This document shows, piece by piece, positions 36,853-47,832 of a DNA stretch of 64,000 bases. The stretch covers positions 4,278,001-4,342,000 of the forward strand of contig CAUWAG010000010.1 in assembly GCA_963556695.1 (NCBI GenBank), in the 5' to 3' direction. The translations under genes were made by a program, and so were the position numbers. Numbering within the stretch: position 1 is the stretch's first letter; every line of letters begins with the position of its first letter. The DNA comes from Anthostomella pinea (taxonomy: Eukaryota > Ascomycota > Sordariomycetes > Xylariales > Xylariaceae). The notes under the pieces are model-generated. The model was not told where the DNA came from, ran no database searches, and saw only the letters and a program-made list of their open reading frames with translations.

Positions 36853-37645
36853 CTTGGTAAGGAATTACTTTTTATTTTATTTGGCGGTGGTTACAGTGAT
36901 CGGAACCGCGTACTGGCATGGGAAATCAGGACCAAAAGAGTGATTGGCGACGAAGAAGATGTGCTCAAAGGCCATAAGCGTTGGCTCAAGGGAAACGATC
37001 GTACCTTATACCTCCTCATGGTGGAGACTCGTACTCGCCACTAGGAACCAACAGGATGTCTGGAACCAACAGGATGCCTTTGTCGTATATACGGCACAGC
37101 AAGCAGTGCCGCAGGGCATAGGGCGAGCAGCACGTCAGAATCAGAGCTTGGTTCGAGCAGAAATAAGGAACTTCTTTCGAAGTGAAACCCTCGACGCGTC
37201 GATGAATCCTCGAAGGATTGGGGGTGGATATGCTGATGGCGAAGAGGGTGTGTGTAGGTTAGATCCTGTCACGTCACCCAGTCAGCACATCACCCCAACT
37301 TTACCTGGCATTTGAGATCTACCCTTCCTGTAGGAACAGCGTTGCGGGCCGTTTACGTCGCCAGACATCGAATTTCGGTAGTCAGCTTCACCATTTATTG
37401 CTGATCTGTCTTTGCTTCGTTTCGGCCAAGATGCTCGCCCATGTGTCCGAAACGCCGCCTAAAAGGTAGCTCTCATGGGGGGTTAATGCCCGTTCGAAAG
37501 GCGCCGTCTCTCAAATAGGAACTCGAAGTAAAAATAAACTCGTGCTTGTTGGTAGATCAGTATCATTTCGAAGAAGGCCGCTAGGTCCCATCTGTTGACA
37601 ACTTATGAGATGAACTAAAAATGAAAGCACCAGCTAGCACTGGTA

Positions 37646-37656
37646 GGAATCGAACC
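37646..37656 (-). other. RNA polymerase III B-box-like sequence (tRNA relic?)
   Basis: GGTTCGATTCC on the minus strand fits the B-box/T-loop consensus exactly. The surrounding bases do not fold into a full tRNA: no A-box and no acceptor stem were found. A tRNA-derived SINE, a relic or an extra-TFIIIC site are possible. Confidence 0.4.
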
Positions 37657-37723
37657 TAAGTCCACTTTGATAGGGCTCAACTTTATTTAAAACAAAGTCT
37701 GGCATTTCTCTGTTGACGGTAAG

Positions 37724-38068
37724 TCAAGGAGCACCCCAGCCAGATATATGTAGAGAATACATGGATGAGTTGCCCAATCCTGCACGTATAAATAAGCAGG
37801 GCACCTTCTTGGGATCTGCAGGTACGGATGCAGGTACAGCGCTATCACCAGGGGTATATTTTTGGAATAGTCCTATTCTTACGTGAGTATTTCCCGAACT
37901 TCTTCCCACGGGGCCATGTCGTAGACACCGAGCGTCTGTACTACCAAGCCACTGGGCTGTCCACCCTAGTGCTCGCCGAAGCATCCGCCAACTCGTCAGC
38001 CGTTGCTGTCGAGCAAGCAGGGAGCTGAGCGCGACTATCAGAAGTGTGGAGGGTACAGTCTTGCTCAT
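37724..38068 (-). pseudogene. Possible decayed small secreted-protein gene
   Basis: ATG at 38068 opens a good signal peptide (MSKTVPSTLLIVALSSLLA). The continuous frame then turns Arg/Trp-rich and unconvincing. Protein-like composition continues instead in other frames: DELADASASTRVDSP, then LGVYDMAPWEEVREIL up to a GTAAGA donor. Two single-base losses would explain the switches. No homologue recognised; speculative. Confidence 0.3.
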
Positions 38069-38387
38069 TTGGGCCTCACCACGTATGAGAGTCTTGCGAG
38101 TCCGCGAAAGATGGGATTGTGGTCCCTAACGGCCGAAAGCGAGAGTCGTTCTCACTTCCACATCGTCCCACACGCGCTCGCGTGCTGTCACCTTTCTTCA
38201 GCTTTTAGGTGTGACATGTGCGCGTCAGATGACGTGAATATCAATTGTCGCATTGGGGTATCTTAAACGGGAAGTGGTAACAGGCCTAGAGGCTGATTCT
38301 AGCCCTCTAATGTTCCAAGCACTGTGAAACTGATCTAAGGGATGAGCACAACCGCCCCCTTTCTGTCGAGAAATGAGTTCACCTCTT

Positions 38388-39332
38388 TCATACGTCGATT
38401 GGGTGTTTTGCCTGCGCCAGTTCTCGGAGCCGGTCTTCCTCTTCCCTGCCCTCATTGCCATCGTTAGGGATTCCGATATCCACTGGTTTCTTCAAATACC
38501 CCAGGGCGTCGACCTCGCGTATCTTCTCCATGAATATGACGCCCATCATGAAATATCCCTTGTCGGTGGGATGGATCTGGTCCCCCCCAATATCGGCAGG
38601 CAATGGGCGGTTCGGGAGCCCTTGGTCGTAGTGCATTTCGGCCAACGCCACCCGCTTTCCCTCATGGATGAAGTCGGCCGCCACCTGTCGGAACTGCGCG
38701 TTTGCGCTCAGTATGCAGGGCTCGATGTCCACGTTCGGCGTCGTGACGAGCGTGGACAGGATCACAGTGGCTTGCGGCGAGTCTTCTAGAAGGAGATTGA
38801 TGAGGTCGCGCATCCGGGTGCCTACATTGCTGGGATCGTCGTTCCGGAAGCAATCGCTTGTCCCCGTCTGCACGAGAACGAGGTTCGGCAGCAGCGCGGG
38901 CACGGCCTGCGCGGCGTGCTCGTGGGTCTGCCTGACACAGTTCGCCCCGTACCCCTCGACGTCGTTGTCGTCGAAGTCGTCGCCGAACCGGTTGAAGCCA
39001 ACGCAGTTGACGGGATTCCCCAGATACGTGAGCTGGTCGCGGAGCTGTTTCCGGTACCCGACGCTGCTCGTAGAGACCTCACCTCGCGTGATGGAGGCGC
39101 CGAGGAACATGATGCGGAGAGGCATGCCTCGGGCCACGGCGCCCGTGCTCTTGGCCGTGTGCGCGAGCCGTCTCCATTGGGAGTCAACCGAGCCGGACGT
39201 GAACAAGCCCGCTGTGTTTAACCAATCAGCTTTACTGTATGGCCTTGGGTATGGGCTGTAATGAGTATTTGGGGGCTTACCGAGTATGAGTATCGCCAGC
39301 ACGAATACCGTTATGACCCTGTAGGAGAGCAT
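38388..39332 (-). CDS. Secreted or membrane-anchored SGNH/GDSL esterase
   Basis: Exons 39332..39281 and 39211..38388, 291 aa. The first exon encodes a hydrophobic leader (MLSYRVITVFVLAILILG), and the 69-bp intron keeps phase. SGNH blocks are present: block I IMFLGASITRGE (Ser at residue 58), a Gly/Asn block region around FNRFGDDFDDNDVEGYGANC, block III VLVQTGTSDC and block V IGGDQIHPTDKGY with the catalytic Asp/His. Architecture resembles CE3-like acetyl esterases and other fungal extracellular SGNH hydrolases. Natural substrate unknown, with acetylated plant polysaccharide the best guess. The tail is charged (EGREEEDRLRELAQ). Confidence 0.88.
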   Translation of the reverse strand: MLSYRVITVFVLAILILGKPPNTHYSPYPRPYSKADWLNTAGLFTSGSVDSQWRRLAHTAKSTGAVARGMPLRIMFLGASITRGEVSTSSVGYRKQLRDQLTYLGNPVNCVGFNRFGDDFDDNDVEGYGANCVRQTHEHAAQAVPALLPNLVLVQTGTSDCFRNDDPSNVGTRMRDLINLLLEDSPQATVILSTLVTTPNVDIEPCILSANAQFRQVAADFIHEGKRVALAEMHYDQGLPNRPLPADIGGDQIHPTDKGYFMMGVIFMEKIREVDALGYLKKPVDIGIPNDGNEGREEEDRLRELAQAKHPIDV

Positions 39333-41256
39333 TGCGGCGACTGATGGGCATGAGAGGTGCGCAAAACGCTGGTTCACCACCTTTATGCCCCAGCCGAGGA
39401 CGGCAAAAATCTGGGATCTCATAGTATGGGACAGAAATAGGTACACCGAGAGTCGGAGACAGGTGTAATCCGCGCGATTGAATCCTACGCGATTGAATCC
39501 TATTGCCTGACCCCAGTGAATCAGGACTGGATCGCCAAGACGCTCGGCACAATCTGGGTTAATTGCGATTATCCTACTTCGGTAGGTATGAGCCGTAGAA
39601 TCGAACGTTGTGCATATTCTTGATGTTTATGTGGGTGTTTTGTTTCCTGCTCATCAGGGACGAGGTTGAGCATTGCACATGGGACCAAACTCCCACGGGG
39701 ATTTTTGTGGGGAAAGGAGGAAGCCTGGTCGTGGGGATCCAATGCGAACAAGGAATGACACGGGTGGGTGGCATGACGCGGCCATCCGGTGTCAGGGGAA
39801 CCTGATGACATGGGTCGAAACCCAGTCTCCATCTTCCGTCCTTCGCACATTCCTTCGGAGTTGACGCCGCACCCGTTAATATTAGAGTGGTTGTGGTCAT
39901 AGCGATCACAATCTTCGGAGTGAAAGCAGAGGTTTGTGCCCCTTTGAAAGACGGCGTCTCTCCCGACTGGCTGCCTTGATTCAACCGAGTCCCATTTCCG
40001 TAAGATATCTATACCCCAAAAAGACCAATTTCCTCCACATACGACCATAGGATCAGGAGAACTTGGCATCCCGTCCGCTCTGCCTTATATAAGCCTGATA
40101 CCGCCGGATTAGTAAGTAGTTGGGTCGGTGACGACCAGCGAATCCCCGATGTTGGATGTTTTCCTTTTTCCTTTCTCCTTTTTGTGAGCCTGTGGCAGTC
40201 GTTTTTGTTCTTCCGCGCCCGTACAGTCGTCTCTTCTTTAGCATGCCATTCACCCCAAGATAAGAAAAGTCGGCGCTGCACTTTTCAGAGCACACCATAC
40301 GATCTAGGGATCCTCGTCTGCAGGGTGAAAAAGAACCACAAGCTGGTGAAGATACGGCCGGACGGGGCGTCACCTGTCCGTGTTCCGCCCACCGCCCACC
40401 GCCTCGGATGTCCTTGTCGTTGATAATTGTTTGGCTGTCCTTCCAGGCGCACAATCTCGTGAGCCGATGGTTCCGTTTCTAATGAATCTTTTTCCCGGTT
40501 CGAGCGGGGTGGGTTGGGAACGGCCCGGAGCCTACTTGGAGCCGGGACTGGCAGCTGATTCGCATCCCCGGCGGCACCCCAATACTCGCGGAGGCCGTCG
40601 GGCCTGAAAACACGCTGGGCGCACCGACTCTGCGCCCGGCCTCAATTACTAGCCACCGTCTCTCATCCTGCGGCGTGGTATGCCGCGATGCTCCCTTCGC
40701 TTCCTGGTTGCTGGTGCCGGGATGGAACCGGTTGGGGGAGACCGTGGTACCAGAAGTATGACGACAGGTTACCAAGAAGGCGGCGACACGACGGTTGATG
40801 GTACCGTGCTGGCTTTCACCCTCGCGCGGAAGAATGTTCAAAAATGACACGCGTGCATGGACCACCTGGGCGCAACTAATCAGGTAGGATAGTTCCAAGC
40901 TTGGACCAATCATAACTCCTTGTAGAGCCCCACCAATTGACAGCATCTCAGCTGTGGCTGCACGCCTCACCTCATTCTCATCTCACATTTGAGCGAGAGT
41001 GCCTTGCGGCAGGCCCAATGCCACACCTGTATTGTGACTGCCAGATCTAGAACCAAGCGGGCTCTTGGAGAAAGTCTCATTGAAAACCCGCAAGGGGCTA
41101 CACCGCGACTGCAGCGGTCCTTCCAGTTGCTGCACATCGCCAAAACGCGTCTCATGCTCACACCATCCCAGCCCCACACCTCGTCAACAACGCACTGGAG
41201 AGCTTCATCCACGCCCATCGCTCATCGGCCCCGGACCTGATGTTGAGGGGGCAGAC
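39333..41256. other. Intergenic, about 1.9 kb, no supported gene
   Basis: Between the divergent esterase and APC6 genes. Longer open frames (for example minus 39569..40069) lack domain content and sit in low-bias sequence. Confidence 0.55.
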
Positions 41257-42991
41257 ATGGAGAGCTTCCTTCGTGAGTGGAGGCAAGATGCCCTGAACAA
41301 AGCCCAGCACGATTCAGCCATATTCATTGGCGACAAACTACTGGCATTAACAAGTTGGTCCTGCATTCTTGCCATGTGATCGCCCCATCCTATGCTTACG
41401 CAAATGCACAGACGATGACAACGATGCTTTCTGGCTCGCCCAGGTTCACTTCGCCACAGGGAACTACACAAGAGCTCAAGCATTTCTGTCCAAACAAGAT
41501 CTCATCAGCCGGAACCCATCATGTCAGTATCTAGCTGGTCACTGCTTCATCAAACAGGCTCGCTACGACGAAGCGCTTGCCGTGCTGGGGGAGCGGAATC
41601 CTACACATCTGATATCGAACCCGGAAAGCAAGCGCAAGACGCAGCACACGAGCAGTCGGGCGACCGCGCACCAAGGTAGAGGTGCGTCCAAGTCGCAGGA
41701 TCGGACAGACTCATCGGAGGAAGACACAGCCAACAGGCGCTTTGAGGCTGCCATGTGCTTTTTGCGAGGCATCTGCTATGCGAAGCAAAACGCTTTCGAT
41801 CGAGCTAAAGAGTGTTATAAGGATGCCGTGCGAATTGACGTTCAGTGCTTCGAGGCTTTCCAGCAGCTGATGAAGAACTCGCTCATGTCGCCCGAGGAAG
41901 AATGGCAGTTCCTCGAATCATTAGACTTCGATGCCGTCTCGGTGCCGGGAGATGCGTCTTCGTCGCAGGAGGCCGCCGAATTCACCAAGATGCTCTACAC
42001 CACCAGGCTTTCCAAGTACCGGAACCCCGAAACTTTCACCACAGCTTGCGAGACGCTGTCGACTCACTACAACCTCGCCTCAAACCCCGACCTGCTACTC
42101 GCTCGCGCAGATCTACTGTATACCCAGTGCCGATATAAAGATGCGCTAGGCATCACCGACTCGGTCCTGCAAGACGACAAGTACAACTTCAGCATTTACC
42201 CCCTCCACCTCGCCTGCCTCTACGAGCTCAAGATGAAGAACGTGCTCTTCCTTATCGCGCACGACCTGGCCGACAACCACCCGGAGGAGCCGTGCACGTG
42301 GCTCGCGGTGGGCATCTATTACTTCGCCATCGACAAGATCGCCGAGGCGCGGCGGTACTTTAGTAAAGCCAGCATGATGGATGCGCACTTCGGCCCCGCG
42401 TGGATAGGGTTCGCGCACACGTTCGCTGCCGAGGGCGAGCACGACCAGGCCATCTCGGCCTACTCGACGGCGGCGCGGCTCTTCATGGGCACGCACCTGC
42501 CGCAGGTGTTCCTGGGGATGCAGAACCACGCGCTCAACAACATGACGCTGGCCGACGAGTTCCTCAAGACGGCCTACGGCCTGTGCCGGACCGACCCCCT
42601 GCTGCTCAACGAGATGGGCGTAGTCTACTACCACCAGGACCGGCCGCAGGACGCCGCCACGCTCTTTCTAAAGGCGCTCGAGGTCGCAGACGAGATCGAC
42701 GCCGAGCCCCAGGCCTGGCTGTCGGCGCGCACGAACCTGGCGCACGCGTACCGGCGCGCGCGGCGCTACGACGACGCCCTCGAGCAGTTCGACGAGGTGC
42801 TGCGCCAGGGCGGCAAGGACGCGGCCGTCTTCGCCGCCAAGGGCCTCATCTACATGGAGCAGGGCGGCGCGCGCGCCTTTGAAAACGCCGTCGAGGTCCT
42901 GCATATGGCCCTCGCCATCAACCCCCAGGACCCCATCGCCACGGAGCTGCTGAACAAGGCGCTGGATGAGACGGCGGGAGTGCTGCCCTAG
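41257..42991 (+). CDS. cut9: Anaphase-promoting complex subunit 6 (Cut9/Cdc16), TPR protein
   Basis: Exons 41257..41353 and 41412..42991, 558 aa. The start MESFLREWRQDALNKAQ aligns with the conserved N-terminal dimer/Apc-interaction segment of Cut9. The first intron has a weak GTTGGT donor, but phase and the motif LLALTNDDNDAFWLAQVHF support it. TPR units run through the protein. The most conserved block is LADNHPEEPCTWLAVGIYY, RYFSKASMMDAHFGPAWIG and HDQAISAYSTAARL, diagnostic of APC6. Essential role in the APC/C ubiquitin ligase. The protein is shorter than yeast Cdc16, chiefly because it lacks a long N-terminal extension. An upstream exon cannot be excluded. Third-position GC is very high after 42240. 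Confidence 0.93.
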
Positions 42992-44380
42992 TCTGAGCTT
43001 CTTTCAAGCTTGGAGCATAGAAGGGCAAGCTTGGTGTATGTGTGCTGTAGACGGATATCGGTTGGTTGCCTGATTGCCTGTTCGGTGCATATGAGCGGAC
43101 ATGTCAGGTACGGCGGTTATGTTGCATGGCGGGTGTGGGCGCTGTGTGGGTATATATTCGAGTAGAATCATGGGTTTATACATTTGTTGTCCGGTCTCGG
43201 TGAGAGCTTTAGTGTCAGACACTTGGGCTGCCCGTCACGCATGGTGTATTCCACCTAGACGCAGAAGCCTCTCTCGTAATCCCCCCTATTATTCGTCCCA
43301 GGGGCTGGGACTTTGGCACACGGCTCTTGGGGTGCTGATCGTCAGTGAGTAGGTACTCCCTTCAACCTGAGTGGCAGTGCGCTGAGAGCGATTGTGCGGA
43401 CGGTATTTGTTAGTCGTGACGCCAGGTTCCATGTTCGAATGCATGCTCCTTCATGTTGTCTTGAGCTTCTGAGCTGTTCCCCTCAGGGTCTAACCCAAAA
43501 GAGTTTCCCGCCTCGTCAAGGTACTATCCCCAACCTATAAACACACCAACAACCTTTTGATGATCTTGCCTACCGATCCAAGCTGGTTTGATGGAATCCC
43601 TGCGGCGGCACAGGGTGTGGTACAACGACGGCTGGAACTCGAGCTGCAGCTCGCAACCCTACCGACCTAACCGCTCGGGTTTCTATGGCTCACATGACTG
43701 GATGTGGCTTATGCACCTTAGGTAAGTTCATGTAATACAGCCAACAACAAGTGGATGTTGGTGATTGCACGTGCATGTGTGATTCAAGCTTCCATGAGTC
43801 CAATCGGGCTGATGAGCGGTGAGAGGTGGCTGCGCCCCAATTGACATCAGCTGCCGGACATCCTTTGCTGCGCCTCCGCCTGTTGTAACCTGTTGCCCTG
43901 GGCCTTGCCTGCCATAAGATGGCTCAATCATTGCATAATGGCTCCTTCCTGCCTTCTCCCTGTCGTCGTCCTACGGCTTTTGCGTGTTTCAGGCCCGAAG
44001 GCGGATCCTCGCCTCGGTAAAGTACCTTACCTTAGCCATCAATGGGTTTGTCTGCCTCATTCTGAGATGCATCTCGCGATAGCACCCACCAGTCGATAGT
44101 ACCAGGCAATCTCCTTCGTTGCTAGCTAACATGGGTGTCACATTCGTCACCAACCTCATTGCAAACATTCCGCGCCTAAGATACCGCTCACCTTGACTGG
44201 GCCAACGCCAGCCGCCAAAGAGTCGAGACATCCATCCATTGATCTTGCGGCCGCCAGAAACCAGAATTCGCGCCGCAAACCAGCCGTGTCACAAGGCGTC
44301 TCTTGCTTCGACTTCCTCCATGGTTCACAGATGCAACAGTCGTTGACCCTCTTTCTCTCACCAAGCATTTTATCGATACC
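42992..44380. other. Intergenic, about 1.4 kb, no supported gene
   Basis: Holds the APC6 3' end and the promoter of the transporter gene. No coding signal seen. Confidence 0.6.
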
Positions 44381-45880
44381 ATGCCCAACCCCGAACCCAG
44401 AGCAGGACTGGCGCTGCACCCTGGCTTTTACATAGCGTAAGTCATATTCCCTAGAATCGAAAATTTTCGAGACTGATCCCCGTTGGTCCTCTAGGGCTTG
44501 GATATTCTTCTCCAACATCACTATTCTGTTCAACAAATGGCTGATCGATAATGCCGGCTTCCGTACGTCCTCCTCCACTCAGGTGTCCTCGGCGCTAACC
44601 ATTCCCGCCCCCTAGGCTACCGTGAGTTCATCACATCCTGATCGTCCCCGTCGCCGCCCTGCTGACAGACCTGCCTAGCCGTCATATTAACGTGGTGGCA
44701 CATGACCTTTGCCACTCTGGCCACCCAGGTCCTCGCGCTCACCACCTCGCTGCTCGATGGCCGCCATGATATCAAGATGACCAGGACGCTGTACTGCCGC
44801 GCCGTGGTCCCCATAGGTCTACTGTACAGTGGGAGTATGATCTTCAGTACCCTCGTCTACCTCTACCTCAGCGTACCCTTCATACAAATGCTCAAGGTCA
44901 GCCCATACCTCGCCCGTCCCCTTTCCGCCTACACATGGCGCCAAGCAAGCTGACCATCTGTTTCATCAGGCTGCCGCGCCGGTTGTTACCCTCTTCATCG
45001 GCTGGCTATGGGGCGTGGAGCATCCGACATGGTCCAAGGTCCTATACATCTTGCTCATCGTCGCAGGAGTGGTCATGGCCAGCGCTGGGGAGGTTCATTT
45101 TTCGTGGCCGGGATTCGTATACCAGGTCGGCGGCATCGTGTTCGAGTCCCTTCGCGTCATCATGATCCAACACCTCGTGTCGGATGCAGGCCTGAAGATG
45201 GACCCGCTCGTCAGCCTCTACTACTACGCCCCTGTCTGCGCTATTACCAACCTCGTGGTCTCTGTCGCGTGTGGGTGGAGCTCCTTTGAGTGGACACATG
45301 CTGTCGAGGTTGGGTTCTGGATGTTGCTGTTGAACGCTGTCGTCGCCTTCATGCTGAACGTGTCAAGCGTCCTGCTCGTATGTATCTGATCTATCAATAG
45401 TGCTGAGTTACAGCTGCTAATATTTGACAGATTGGCAAAACATCAAGTCTGGTCCTCGTCCTCACCGGCATCCTCAAGAACATCCTCCTGGTCGCTGCCG
45501 CGGTTGTTATTTGGGGTACTTCGATCGCCTCGATACAGCTAGTTGGATACGGACTGGCATTAGGCGGCCTAGTCCTCTACCAGTCGAGTTGGCAGGAGTT
45601 GCAAGCGAACTACAACGCAAGTATTCAGTGGGCTAGGGACCGCTCGACGACGAGGGGCACTAGGGAGATACGGTTTCCTCCATTTGCACGGAAGCCGCTC
45701 ATCGTTGTGGTGTCGGTGGTCGCATCCTCGTTGCTAGTCCTCGCCTGGACCAGGAGAACCCAATCTTACGGTATGTCGATATCAGTCACAGGAGTTGTGA
45801 ACGAGTCGGACCGCTTGTCCAAGGGTTGGCTGACCTGGATACATGTAAGAGATGGCAAATGGTGGATTGGCACTGGATGA
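44381..45880 (+). CDS. Triose-phosphate/nucleotide-sugar transporter-like protein (DMT superfamily)
   Basis: Six exons: 44381..44436, 44495..44562, 44616..44621, 44679..44896, 44970..45377 and 45431..45880, 401 aa. The third exon is only 6 nt and supplies the RY of NAGFRYPVILTWWH, the TPT signature after the first TM (AAWIFFSNITILFNKWL). About ten hydrophobic segments follow, with LYLSVPFIQMLKAAAPVVTL, ALNVSS-like FMLNVSSVLLIGKTSSL and LTGILKNILLV typical of fungal TPT/EamA transporters in Golgi or ER membranes. A final TM near FARKPLIVVVSVVASS lies after the usual domain end. A GTATGT at about 45771 could be the donor of a further C-terminal intron. Confidence 0.88.
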
Positions 45881-47832
45881 CGTTGTCGGAAGAAGGATCT
45901 GCCCCGAGGGACAGCAGATGACGATGGATTTACGAATCACGAAGCACATATCCGTGTGACAAGCCTTCACCTAGAACTGGCGAGGCTACAATCTCAGGGG
46001 AAGCAGGTCCGGTATGATGCCACTGGGAATAGACTCTGTGAGGACATGTCTGGGTCCTATAGCAGAAATGTAGACGATATACAGGTGATCTATCCTGACG
46101 TCTCAGCGAATTCGGAATACTGCACCATATAAACTCTAGAGTTGCACTCGGTACGTATCCATGATAACATGCTAGTCCGGCACATCCGAACGCACGCAAA
46201 CCTAATGATGCACCTCCTGTCTCTAGATTTGTGCTCTACAAGCCTGTCCTGTATATTGTAAGGATATATTCTCACTGTTTGAACGTGCAATGAGGGGCCG
46301 CGTTACAAATACCACTCTGCTCGACATGTGCTTGATGTAGTTATTCGAGGAGTCTTTACCCAGTCTTTTAAGGGGATAATTTAGGCCATTGCCAGCAGAC
46401 ATAGCAACTCTGCCCCATGTCACATTACCATCAAGTAAACCACCTCACCCCTTAAACGAAACAGCCATGTTAAGAACCACCGACCCCCCTTTACGATCCT
46501 ACCCGCCCTTCATCAGGCGCTCGAGCCGCGGACCCGCGATGCACAATCAACCAGCTCCTCTGGCCTCAAGCACGTGTATCTCGAACGATTCATTACATAG
46601 GTATTCCGCATGATAGCCACCCCTTGAAGCGCGAGTGTGGATGGGAGCGCAGAGGACAATGGCTAACGGTTGAAAAGGGCCTGACAGCACCGACTGGAGT
46701 GGGTTGTTCACAGGCTGGCGGCTCTCCCCCCTCGACGGCGCCGTCCTGATGCTCGGTATCTAGCATACCCGGCCAGGAGGAAGAGGCCGGGATAGAAATG
46801 AAGGCACCAGACCCGGTCCGGTCCGGTCATGTCATGTCAGGTCAAGTTAAGTTAAGTCAAGTCCGGTCAGGTCAGGTCCGGTCAGGTCAGGTTCTGTCGT
46901 GACCTCCAGCTCCGACCGCGAGGGACGGTAGTGGCAATGGACGGAATTCAACTCATCTAAGAATCTGATGCAGACGTCGGGTACATGATACTGCCGTCCT
47001 GCCCATAATGTTTTTATCTTGGCATCTGTCAATAATGGCTAGGAACCTTAGAAGGGCCAGTGATGGGATTCCAGTCTGCGGGTTGCAGGATGGATCGAGT
47101 AGCTCGAACATGGTGTGATGAGCGCGGGAGTCAGGGAAAGGTACCTACAGGCAAGAGCCATTAGGTAGTCAACGGCTCGTGGAAATGCTGGTGAAATTCC
47201 CAATCTGCGTATTACAGATCGCGCCAAGCTTGGGAATGAAAAATGTGTATTCGGCGTTTAGTTCCATAGCAACCCTTACGGGATGAAACGATACTTGCCC
47301 ACCTGGCTTGCGAATTAGAAACAAGCGCCTCACAGGGTGAACGCAAACTGGAGACAACCATGTTCTGACGTGGATGAATGTGTATTGCGTAGGTATATTC
47401 ATGGTGATGCCCAACGGTATCACACGAGCTTCGAAGATTCTCGTCTCTTTCTCTAACAGACGCGAAGTCAAAAATGAAAGTTTGGATATCAGATGGTTGA
47501 TGACGTTCGTAGACCCAATCCCGTTCGTGCGGAATCCCGCTCCCGTCTCGTTCAAAATTCCTCAACAACGGTTCTCGTACTTGGGAAGTACTCCTCGTTT
47601 CCCCCTCTAGTCCCTCGCCCAATCACCGAATCGCCAGTTATGCAATGGGGCCGTCATAAGCTCTTCATCCTCGGGGAATCATAACATGCTGTGCCGCTGG
47701 AAAATAGCACACCTTAGATCGTCGTGAGCGTCGTGATAGGCAAATACAAAGGTATCATTAATACAGAATGGTCGTCGGCTCCGCGGAGCCTGGTGAGAAT
47801 TGAATATGCGATTAGTTTGTGGCGCTCTGTTC
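45881..47832. other. Intergenic, about 1.95 kb, no supported gene
   Basis: 3' flanks of two converging genes. No coding frame with recognisable content. Contains the pentamer repeat below. Confidence 0.6.
46814..46893. repeat. Pentanucleotide array GGTCA/GGTCC/AGTTA
   Basis: About 16 consecutive 5-bp units, mostly GGTCA, GGTCC and AAGTT variants. Confidence 0.85.

Larger units (their letters stand above)
36853..38387. other. Intergenic, about 1.5 kb
   Basis: No intact gene. Contains a TFIIIC B-box-like sequence and a possible broken small secreted-protein gene, listed separately. Confidence 0.6.

Noticed and set aside
37600..37720. tRNA gene on the minus strand
   Set aside because: Only the T-loop/B-box is present; no A-box, anticodon arm or acceptor pairing could be built.
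39569..40069. Overlapping minus-strand frames of 136-166 codons
   Set aside because: Mutually overlapping frames of similar quality, none with family motifs.
46814..46893. CRISPR-like array
   Set aside because: Units are 5 bp and contiguous without spacers; a simple repeat.
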